Assembly (NCBI GenBank): GCA_027729865.1
Contig: JAQCBM010000124.1
Coordinates: forward strand, 1-5,884
Reading direction: 5' to 3'
DNA: 5,884 bases
Source: Actinomycetota bacterium
GTDB lineage: Bacteria > Actinomycetota > Actinomycetes > S36-B12
How positions within the stretch are numbered: position 1 is the first letter of the stretch; every line of letters starts with the position of its first letter. The translations under genes and the position numbers were made by a program. Of this stretch, positions 1 through 5,884 are shown piece by piece. Under the pieces are notes generated by a model. It did not search any database and was not told the DNA's origin. It saw only the letters and a list, made by a program, of their open reading frames with translations.

Positions 1-49
1 GTTTGGGTGTGATCACGCTGCCGCGCGTAGGCCGAATCCGACAAATTTC

Positions 50-77
50 GTGGGTTCGAATCCCACCCTCGCGGCCA
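50..77 (+). tRNA. 3'-terminal tRNA gene fragment (T arm + acceptor strand + CCA), possible attachment-site core
   Basis: The sequence shows a perfect 5-bp T stem (GTGGG at 50-54 with CCCAC at 62-66) closing a canonical 7-base loop TTCGAAT (55-61). It is followed by a 7-base acceptor strand CCTCGCG (67-73), discriminator G (74) and encoded CCA (75-77). The matching 5' acceptor strand CGCGAGG is not found upstream, and 1-49 offers no convincing D arm or anticodon arm; the best 7-base loop candidate (23-29) lacks the required T at position 33. A G discriminator is usual for Ser, Asp, Asn or Trp tRNAs, but the identity cannot be fixed. It is known that tyrosine integrases often use tRNA 3' ends as attachment sites and leave such a partial copy at one end of the element. 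That this is one is inference. An intron-split or very degenerate tRNA is a less likely alternative. Confidence 0.6.
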
Positions 78-79
78 AG

Positions 80-121
80 GGGTCTTAGAAGAATTAGACC
101 CAACTGTTAGAAGAAAAACAG
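80..121. repeat. Pair of small hairpins carrying a direct repeat (TTAGAAGAA) in their loops
   Basis: Two adjacent inverted repeats are visible. In the first, GGGTCT (80-85) pairs with AGACCC (96-101) around a 10-base loop. In the second, CTGTT (104-108) pairs with AACAG (117-121) around an 8-base loop. The word TTAGAAGAA occurs at 85-93 and again at 107-115, exactly 22 bp apart, about two helical turns, so both copies face the same side of the DNA. The patch starts 3 bases after the tRNA CCA and is clearly richer in A and T than the coding DNA. No T tract follows either hairpin on either strand, which argues against simple intrinsic terminators. Integrase or excisionase arm-type binding sites are one possibility; a tRNA 3' trailer or chance are others. 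Confidence 0.4.
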
Positions 122-264
122 ACTGCTTTCTGGAACGACCTGACCTCGTACAAATGCCCGGTGTCGCCCGGACGCCGCCCTCAAAGCGTATGTCGATGAC
201 GCATCACGGCGACCCTCGCTGAACTCCGGCTGCGCGCGACCAGAGGAAAGCGCCGAGGAAGGGC

Positions 265-280
265 CTCGAATTCATTCGAG
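265..280 (-). terminator. Palindrome downstream of hsdR, weak terminator candidate
   Basis: CTCGAAT (265-271) is followed, after two bases, by its exact reverse complement ATTCGAG (274-280). It lies 26 bases past the hsdR stop codon on the transcribed strand, a plausible place for a hairpin ending the operon. There is no T tract after it, and the steric loop limit cuts the usable stem to about 6 bp. A competing 5-bp stem (CGAGG 254-258 with CCTCG 264-268) overlaps it. High-GC actinobacteria often lack classic U tracts, so a termination or mRNA-end role is possible but unproven. Confidence 0.2.
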
Positions 281-306
281 AAGGTCATGCGGCGGGACCG
301 TGTCAC

Positions 307-3300
307 CTAGTCGTGCGAAATGTCGCTGGCGAGTAGTTCGGCTTGCTCAACAACGAGCGAGACAGCTGACTCCTGACGATCCGGCGGGTACTTGTACTTC
401 CTGAGCAGACGCTTGACGGAAGCACGCATCTCGGCCCGGACGGCCTCTCGCTTGGTCCAGTCGAGCTTGGCCTTCTTCTTCACCGTCTCCACGAGCTTGT
501 GCGTGAGCTCGCGCAGTACTTCGTCCCCGAGTTCGAGAACCGCCGAGCCGTTCTGAGTGATGGCGTCATAGAACGCGATCTCATCGCTCGACAATCCGAG
601 CTCGCCGGCTCGGTCCGCATGCTTGTTGATCTCCTCAGCGAGTTCGACGAGCTGCTGGATGGCCTGGGCCGTGGTGATGCTGCGGTTCTGCAGCTCAAGG
701 ATCGAACGTTCGAGCATCTCGGAGAACCGGCGGGCCTCGACGATGTTTTTCTGCTTGACCTGACGGAGCTTGTCGTTGAGGACCTTCTTCATCAGCTCGA
801 ACTGCAGGTTCGTCTGCTCGCCCTTGCGGACCTTGTCCAAGAACTCGGGCGACAGGACCGACAGCTCCGGGTTGGGCAAGCCGAGGTCGCCGAACACGTC
901 GATGACCCCGTCGGCGGCGACGGCTTCGCTGACAAGCTGCTTGAGTGCCGTGTCGAGGGCCTCGTCGCGATCCTCGCCATCGCTGGCGGTCCGTTCGGTC
1001 TTGGCGACCTGGCCGTACACGGCTGCGAACAGGTTCACATCGTCGGTGATTTTGCGGACCTCGTCGCGGGCGCCAGCGATCGAGAACGCAGCCAGCAGCG
1101 AGCGGCACTCGACGAGGAACCGCTTCTTGCGGTCCGCGTCAGCCAGGACGTGCTGAACAAGGCGCTGCAAGGTTGCGATGCGGTCCTCGCGCTTTGCCTT
1201 CGGATCCGAACTCCACTTGGTCGGGGCGAGGATTCCCTTCACTATGTCGTGCTTCTCGAGGGCGACGGTGGCGAACTCGGATGTGTCGATGCCGGCCTTG
1301 TCCTGGTCGTCCTTGGTGTACTTCGCTACTGCTTCACGCAGGTTGGTGGCAATACCGATGTAGTCGACGATCAGGCCGCCTTCTTTGTCGCGGAACGTGC
1401 GGTTCACGCGGGCAATCGCTTGCATCAGCGAGTGGCCCTTCATTGGCTTGTCGACGTACATGGTGTTCATCACCGGGGCATCGAACCCGGTGAGCCACAT
1501 GTCGCGCACGATGACGATTTCGAGCTCGACGTGCCCTTCGGCGATCTCTTCTTTCGACAAGACCTTCTTGGCGCGACGCTTGATGAGTCGCAAGTTGTCG
1601 CGGCTGTGGGCGTGCTTGACGAGCTCTTCGGGGTCGTTCGCTGCACCGGTGATGACGACCTTTACCTTCCCCTTGGCAGGGTCATCGTCGTGCCATTCGG
1701 GTCGCAGCGCGACGATCTCGTTGTACAAGTCGACGCAGATCTGGCGGGACATGCACACGACCATCGCCTTGCCGACCTGAGTGGCCGACCGCTGCTCCCA
1801 GTGGGCCACGAGATCTTCGGCGACTTGCTTGACACGCTTGGCCGCGCCGACAACAGCAACCTGACGTGCCCAGCGCGACTTCGCCTGCTCCCGTGCTGTG
1901 GCGTCCTCTTCGGTTTCGAGTACCTCGTCGACACCTTCGTCGAGGGTCTTGCGGGCCTCCTCTGGCATCGAGACCTTGGCGAGCCGCGACTCGTAGTAGA
2001 TGCGTACCGTCGCCCCATCGTTCACAGCGCGAGTCAGGTCGTACACCGACACGTACTCGCCAAAGATCTCCCGCGTCGAGCGGTCCTCTGCGTCGATCGG
2101 TGTGCCGGTGAACCCGATGAACGTCGCGTTCGGCAGCGCGTCACGGAGGTGCCGGGCGAACCCGTCGATCAGGTCGTACTGGGTGCGGTGTGCTTCGTCG
2201 GCGACGACGATGATGTTGCGCCGGTCAGACAGCAGCTGGTGGCGGCCACCTTTCTCCTCGGCGCGGAACTTCTGGATGGTGGTGAACACGACCCCGCCAG
2301 CAGGGCGCTTCAACAGGGTGCGCATGTGGTCAGCCGAGTCCGCCTGAACGGGCTTCTCGGGGAGCAGCTCGTCGGGTGCGAACACCTCGTAGAACAACTG
2401 GTCGTCCAGGTCGTTGCGGTCCGTGAGCATCACCACGGTCGGGTTCTTCAGCCGCGGGTCGCGCATCAGCTTCCCGGCGAGGAACAGCATCTCGAGGCTC
2501 TTTCCGGACCCTTGGGTGTGCCACACGATGCCCCCACGCCCGTCGCCGCCGTCGGCTGACGCGACCACTGCGGCTTCGAGCGCCGAGTTGACCGCCCAGA
2601 ACTGGTGGTACTTGGCACCCTTGCGGATCAACGTGGCAGTGCCGTTGACGTCCTCGGTCACGAACGACACGAAGTTGCGCACCAGATCCAAGAAGCGGCG
2701 CTTATCGAACATGCCGCGGATCAGCACCTGCAACCCGGTCAGCGTCTCCGGCGCGAGGTCTTCGGAGTCGATCGTCTTCCACGGCGCGAAATGCTGCAGC
2801 GACGCTCCGACGGTTCCAGCTGATGCGGTGAGGCCGTCGCCGATGACTTGGATGGCGCACGGCGCGAACAGCTCGGGGAACTCGCGCTGGTAGGTGCCGA
2901 GCTGCCGCCACGCCCCCTTCGTGGTTGCCCACCGCTTCGTCGGGGACTTCAGCTCGAACACCGCAAGCGGGATCCCGTTGACAAACCCGATGACGTCCAT
3001 CCGCCGGCTGTTCGCACCACGCTTGAGCGCGAACTGGTTGACAACTACGAAGTCGTTGTTGCCCGGGTCGTCGAAGTCGACGTACAGGACTCGTACCCCG
3101 CGGGTCTCGCCGGCGTCGTCGCGGTACTCGACCGGGCACCCTTCGGTGATGAGGCGATGCACGCGCAGGTTCTCGCGCAGAAGGTTCTGCGACTCGGCTT
3201 TGCGCAGTCGCAGCACCGCTTCGTCCAGCATCTCGGCGGTGGCGGCGGGGTTGAGACGAGTGAGAGCGGTACGAAGGCGTCGTTCGAGGAAGATCTGATC

Positions 3301-3435
3301 GAACTCGTCGCGTTCACGCTGGTCGTCGTCGGCGCAGCCCTTGGAGATGTCAGGACCGAACCGGGTGTCCCAACCAAGCGCGGTGAACTCGTCAAGAGCG
3401 TTGAGTTCGATGTCGTCTTCGTCGAGGAAGCTCAC
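307..3435 (-). CDS. hsdR: Type I restriction endonuclease subunit R (HsdR): nuclease plus SF2 translocase
   Basis: HsdR is the motor and cutting subunit of a type I restriction complex: it hydrolyses ATP to pull in unmethylated DNA and cleaves far from the target. Read as 1042 aa from a GTG at 3435, it has all parts. The PD-(D/E)xK nuclease shows D147, E161 and K163 (ELK) and the QxxxY motif (Q178, Y182). The helicase shows Walker A GSGKS (309-313), motif Ia TDRNDLDDQ (338-346), DEAH (413-416), FTGTP (442-446), motif V LTGFDAP (648-654) and motif VI QAIARVNR (672-679). A helical C-terminal region follows. The size is close to EcoR124I HsdR. The GTG shares GTGA with the hsdS stop and follows GGAGG by 7 bases, so I prefer it over any start further upstream in the same open frame (up to 3825), where the translation is an arginine/glycine/proline-rich shadow of hsdS. 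No frameshift or missing catalytic residue is seen. Confidence 0.97.
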   Translation of the reverse strand: MSFLDEDDIELNALDEFTALGWDTRFGPDISKGCADDDQRERDEFDQIFLERRLRTALTRLNPAATAEMLDEAVLRLRKAESQNLLRENLRVHRLITEGCPVEYRDDAGETRGVRVLYVDFDDPGNNDFVVVNQFALKRGANSRRMDVIGFVNGIPLAVFELKSPTKRWATTKGAWRQLGTYQREFPELFAPCAIQVIGDGLTASAGTVGASLQHFAPWKTIDSEDLAPETLTGLQVLIRGMFDKRRFLDLVRNFVSFVTEDVNGTATLIRKGAKYHQFWAVNSALEAAVVASADGGDGRGGIVWHTQGSGKSLEMLFLAGKLMRDPRLKNPTVVMLTDRNDLDDQLFYEVFAPDELLPEKPVQADSADHMRTLLKRPAGGVVFTTIQKFRAEEKGGRHQLLSDRRNIIVVADEAHRTQYDLIDGFARHLRDALPNATFIGFTGTPIDAEDRSTREIFGEYVSVYDLTRAVNDGATVRIYYESRLAKVSMPEEARKTLDEGVDEVLETEEDATAREQAKSRWARQVAVVGAAKRVKQVAEDLVAHWEQRSATQVGKAMVVCMSRQICVDLYNEIVALRPEWHDDDPAKGKVKVVITGAANDPEELVKHAHSRDNLRLIKRRAKKVLSKEEIAEGHVELEIVIVRDMWLTGFDAPVMNTMYVDKPMKGHSLMQAIARVNRTFRDKEGGLIVDYIGIATNLREAVAKYTKDDQDKAGIDTSEFATVALEKHDIVKGILAPTKWSSDPKAKREDRIATLQRLVQHVLADADRKKRFLVECRSLLAAFSIAGARDEVRKITDDVNLFAAVYGQVAKTERTASDGEDRDEALDTALKQLVSEAVAADGVIDVFGDLGLPNPELSVLSPEFLDKVRKGEQTNLQFELMKKVLNDKLRQVKQKNIVEARRFSEMLERSILELQNRSITTAQAIQQLVELAEEINKHADRAGELGLSSDEIAFYDAITQNGSAVLELGDEVLRELTHKLVETVKKKAKLDWTKREAVRAEMRASVKRLLRKYKYPPDRQESAVSLVVEQAELLASDISHD

Positions 3436-4595
3436 GTCGAAGCCTCCACAAGCTCCTCCGCCGCAGCGACCCGAAGCTCGCCGGAGACGAGTGCCGGCAA
3501 GAGCTGCGCTCTCACCGCTTGAAGCGTGTGCAGCTCCCGGCCCGCCTGAAGCTGGGCGTCCCACAGAGGCTCCACTCGAGAGGACAACGCTTCGAGTTCC
3601 TCGGCTGAGAAGATCGGAACCATGGTGCGCTCGAGGTGATCCTTGGTGATGTGGCCCATCGTTGTCGCTTTGCCCGCCGCGATGTCCTGGAACCGTTCGA
3701 GTTCCTCGAGGATGTGGATCCATCCCATCCAGACGGGGTGCTTCTTGGGCAGGACCTTGAAGATGTGCTGGTTGACGATCGCTTCGTCCCGATACCAGCG
3801 CCAGACGCCCAAGGAGCCCGACCACGCGAACAACACGTCGCCCGGATAAGCAGTCTTGTTGTCCGGCACAGTGATGCTGCTATACACCGTCGACTCCGAG
3901 GGGCCGGAGTTCAGCTCCTTGATCCGAATCACCATGCGGCCCGATCCGTCGGCGCCCTTGGTGTACGCGCCACCGTTGATCAGCGATACCGCATCAACCA
4001 GCGAGACGACTTCCTCTTCGGCGCGGTCGAGGAGAGCCAATCTGTACTCAGCGAGGACTGTCTCACCAAGCACCTTCTCCAGTCGCGCCGCCGACTCGAT
4101 ACGGTCGTCGAGCGCGCTGAGCACCTCGGCGATCCGGCGCTGATCACCGGAAGGTGGCATCGGGGCCCGCATGTCGAGCAGGTGATCGAGAGAGACACGC
4201 TGGTGGCTGCTGGACGTGCCGTTTACGGACTCGCCGAGCCTCCCGTAAATCTCATCGGACTCTACGAAGTAGCGCAGAAACTCAGGTTCACAGGCCGTCG
4301 GTAAAAGCACGGCGAACTCAGTCGAGCACATGCTGGGTGTATCGGGATCCACTCGCGGGGTCCAGATTCGCGGGATGTGCGGGTTGAGACGAGAGACAAG
4401 AACCGACCCAGGAGGGACGTTCAGCTTGTTGCTCTTGATCGTCTCAGCCGGCACCCGCTCAGGCCTCTTTCCGTTGTCGAACGCAGGAAGGCTGTAGTGA
4501 TCGACGATCAAAGAGCCCAGCCGCGCGGGGTTCACGACCGTCTTATGTGCTTGGGCAACGTCTCCGAGCCGTACCTCGACCCAATCCTCACTCAT
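3432..4595 (-). CDS. hsdS: Type I restriction-modification specificity subunit S (HsdS), two target recognition domains
   Basis: HsdS binds the split DNA target and scaffolds the two HsdM subunits. The 387-aa protein has the standard two-half layout. TRD1 covers about 1-147, opening WVEVRLGDVA and containing SNK (55-57) and SRLNP (68-72). A central conserved helix follows at about 150-190 (DQRRIAEVLSALDDRIE, 151-167). TRD2 covers about 195-328 and includes LFAWSGSLGV (255-264) and NQHIFKV (275-281). A C-terminal helix at about 331-370 ends LLPALVSGELRV. The halves mirror each other: each TRD closes with a similar LDHL/KDHLE segment (136-140, 318-322) before its helix. Length is normal for the family. 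ATG at 4595 lies inside the end of hsdM (ATGAGTGA, 8-nt overlap), with a GAAGGG at 4603-4598 only 2 bases before it, so translational coupling is likely. No homopolymer tracts or inverted TRD repeats suggesting phase variation were seen. The recognised DNA sequence cannot be read from the protein by eye. Confidence 0.95.
   Translation of the reverse strand: MSEDWVEVRLGDVAQAHKTVVNPARLGSLIVDHYSLPAFDNGKRPERVPAETIKSNKLNVPPGSVLVSRLNPHIPRIWTPRVDPDTPSMCSTEFAVLLPTACEPEFLRYFVESDEIYGRLGESVNGTSSSHQRVSLDHLLDMRAPMPPSGDQRRIAEVLSALDDRIESAARLEKVLGETVLAEYRLALLDRAEEEVVSLVDAVSLINGGAYTKGADGSGRMVIRIKELNSGPSESTVYSSITVPDNKTAYPGDVLFAWSGSLGVWRWYRDEAIVNQHIFKVLPKKHPVWMGWIHILEELERFQDIAAGKATTMGHITKDHLERTMVPIFSAEELEALSSRVEPLWDAQLQAGRELHTLQAVRAQLLPALVSGELRVAAAEELVEAST
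3443..3447 (-). promoter_or_regulatory. Ribosome binding site of hsdR (GGAGG)
   Basis: On the coding strand GGAGG lies 7 bases ahead of the GTG at 3435 and inside the last codons of hsdS. Its strength and spacing decide the hsdR start and allow re-initiation by ribosomes that finish hsdS. Confidence 0.75.
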
Positions 4596-5884
4596 CGCCC
4601 TTCACCTGCTTCAAGAGGTCGCGTAGCCGCATCTCGATTGCGGCTGACTCGTCAAGCTCCTCGACGAGGCGCTTACGGATCAACTCGAGGCGCTCTGCTG
4701 CAGGCAGCTCGTCTTCGTCAGCCTCGGGAGTGCCGACGTAGCGACCGGGCGTGAGGACGAAACCTTGTTGTTCGATATCGGCTCGTGTGGCGACTTTGCA
4801 GAAGCCGTCGACGTCTGCGTACGGCCTTGCCGGGTTGAGGCTGCGGAACGAGTGGTAGGTGTCTGCGATCCGGGCGATGTCTGCTGCGTCGAGTTCGCGC
4901 TGCCGACGCGATATGAGGTGGCCAAGCTTGCGGGCGTCGATGAATAGCGTCTCGTTCTCCCGAGCACGATGTTTTTCGGTGGCACCTCGGTTCCGTCCGA
5001 CGAACCACAAACTCACGGGGATCGAGGTGTTGGCGAACAGCTTCATCGGCAGCGAGACGATGCAGTCGACAAGACCAGCTTCGACGAGCGCCTTTCGGAT
5101 AGCGAGTTCTTCACTTCGGTTCACGTTTGACAGTGCGCCGTTGGCGAGAACGAACCCGGCATACCCCTTAGGGGACAGGTGGTAGAGGAAGTGCAGAATC
5201 CACGCGAAGTTCGCGTTGGTTGCCGGCGGCAGCAGCAGGGTCTTGCCGAGCTTCCAGCGCGAGTCCTCCATGAGCCGGTCCCGGCCCCAGCCGGTGCTGC
5301 CACGTTCGCCGAGATTGAATGGCGGGTTGGTGATGATGAAATCCGCTCGCAGGTCGGGGTGGAGGTCGGCGGTGAAGCTCGAGTCAGCGCGGTCACCCAC
5401 GTTGCCATCGATGCCGTGCAGGGCGAGGTTCATCTTGGCGAGCCGCCATGTCTCGGCGTTCGACTCTTGGCCGAACACGGAGATGTCGCCGCCGGTGCCG
5501 CCGTGTGCGGAGAGGAACTTGCGCGACTGGACGAACATGCCACCTGATCCGCAGCAGGGGTCGTAGATGCGGCCCTTGTACGGCTCGAGCATCTCGACGA
5601 GCAGGTCGACGACGCTGCGTGGGGTGTAGTCCTCGCCGGCGCGGCCTTCGATGCCGGAGAACTTGCCGAGGAAGTACTCGTACACCTGGCCGAGACGGTC
5701 CCGACCGTCGTGGTCTTCGCGGCCGAACGTGATGCCGTCGACGATGCCGATGAGCGCGGTGAGGTTGCGCTGCGGGATCTCGCTGGCGGCGAAGCTCTTC
5801 GGGAGGACGCCTTTCAGGACCGGGTTCTCCCGTTCGATGGCGTCCATCACCTTGTCGATGCGGGTGGCGATGTCGGTCTGGGTG
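4588..5884 (-). CDS. hsdM: Type I restriction-modification DNA adenine methyltransferase subunit M (HsdM), N-terminus outside window
   Basis: HsdM transfers a methyl group from S-adenosylmethionine to N6 of adenine in the target chosen by HsdS, protecting host DNA. The window shows 431 residues to the stop at 4588, with the frame open to the right edge (first complete codon 5883-5881). In visible numbering these are GEDYTPRSVVDL (83-94, preceding motif I), SAM-binding motif I DPCCGSGG (108-115, bases 5562-5539) and catalytic motif IV NPPF (186-189, bases 5328-5317), the order of gamma-class N6-adenine methyltransferases. GFVLTPGRYVG (374-384) and a charged helix at about 395-428 form the usual C-terminal end. 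Relatives are about 500-520 aa, so roughly 70-90 residues of the N-terminal helical domain are missing. An internal GTG/ATG pair at 5850-5845 is not the true start, because coding-like family sequence continues before it. It is the first gene of the visible operon; its promoter is off the right edge. Confidence 0.95.
   Translation of the reverse strand, partial: TQTDIATRIDKVMDAIERENPVLKGVLPKSFAASEIPQRNLTALIGIVDGITFGREDHDGRDRLGQVYEYFLGKFSGIEGRAGEDYTPRSVVDLLVEMLEPYKGRIYDPCCGSGGMFVQSRKFLSAHGGTGGDISVFGQESNAETWRLAKMNLALHGIDGNVGDRADSSFTADLHPDLRADFIITNPPFNLGERGSTGWGRDRLMEDSRWKLGKTLLLPPATNANFAWILHFLYHLSPKGYAGFVLANGALSNVNRSEELAIRKALVEAGLVDCIVSLPMKLFANTSIPVSLWFVGRNRGATEKHRARENETLFIDARKLGHLISRRQRELDAADIARIADTYHSFRSLNPARPYADVDGFCKVATRADIEQQGFVLTPGRYVGTPEADEDELPAAERLELIRKRLVEELDESAAIEMRLRDLLKQVKGDE

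Larger units (their letters stand above)
78..306. other. Intergenic stretch between the tRNA fragment and the hsdR stop, no supported gene
   Basis: Apart from the paired hairpins near its left end and a small palindrome near its right end, I see nothing definite here. A plus-strand frame running through about 120-222 encodes only some 30 residues before a stop, has no convincing start or ribosome binding site, and matches no family I recognise. From about 120 on the stretch returns to high GC. It could be the decayed edge of a mobile element, but no integrase, transposase or phage signature is readable in it. Confidence 0.5.

Noticed and set aside
9..16. Palindrome GTGATCAC
   Set aside because: It is only 8 bases, expected by chance, with no partner features to give it a role.
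18..34. Possible anticodon arm completing the tRNA fragment
   Set aside because: The stem has a mismatch and the loop lacks the near-universal T before the anticodon, and no D arm or 5' acceptor strand fits.
499..2559. Long plus-strand open frame (686 codons) antisense to hsdR
   Set aside because: It is the mirror of hsdR in a high-GC gene. The translation is Leu/Val/Asp-rich without family motifs, while the minus-strand frame has every HsdR motif.
3436..3825. N-terminal 130-residue extension of hsdR
   Set aside because: It is an out-of-frame reading of hsdS, rich in Arg/Gly/Pro/His, and the GTG at 3435 has a good ribosome binding site and a coupled overlap.
3636..4304. Plus-strand open frame of 222 codons over hsdS
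   Set aside because: It is antisense to a clear hsdS and has no recognisable domain, so it is a codon-bias shadow.
3432..4595. Phase-variable hsdS (inversion repeats or simple tracts)
   Set aside because: No long homopolymer, tandem repeat or second partial hsdS with inverted repeats is visible in the window.
3425..4600. Accessory gene between hsd subunits (for example an anticodon nuclease such as PrrC, or a toxin-antitoxin pair)
   Set aside because: The three hsd genes overlap directly, leaving no room for an inserted gene.

Overview
The window holds most of one type I restriction-modification operon on the minus strand, of high-GC, probably actinobacterial character. That guess rests on high GC throughout and on strong G/C preference at third codon positions, which also opens long antisense reading frames. 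No species marker is present, so the taxon stays open.

The operon runs right to left. hsdM (DNA adenine methyltransferase subunit) enters at the right edge without its N-terminus and ends at 4588. hsdS (specificity subunit) spans 4595-3432, and hsdR (restriction/translocation subunit) spans 3435-307. The genes are packed tightly: hsdM and hsdS overlap by 8 nt (ATGAGTGA) and hsdS and hsdR by 4 nt (GTGA). The three are probably one transcript with translational coupling, from a promoter beyond the right edge. Order M-S-R and subunit sizes (HsdR 1042 aa, HsdS 387 aa) resemble the EcoR124I-type (type IC) layout. All catalytic motifs of methylation, ATP-driven translocation and cleavage are intact, so the system looks functional: M2S1 would methylate adenines in a bipartite target, and HsdR would add translocation and cutting of unmethylated DNA.

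The left 306 bases hold no gene I can support. They contain a 3'-terminal tRNA fragment (T arm, acceptor strand and encoded CCA, 50-77) with no recognisable 5' tRNA half before it. Right after it comes an AT-richer patch with two small hairpins whose loops carry the same 9-base word. This looks like the core of an integrative-element attachment site, so the operon may sit in or beside a genomic island. That is an inference from a short sequence.

I saw no undescribed system. The RM operon is of a well-known kind, and the less ordinary part is the tRNA-fragment/repeat junction at the left end.
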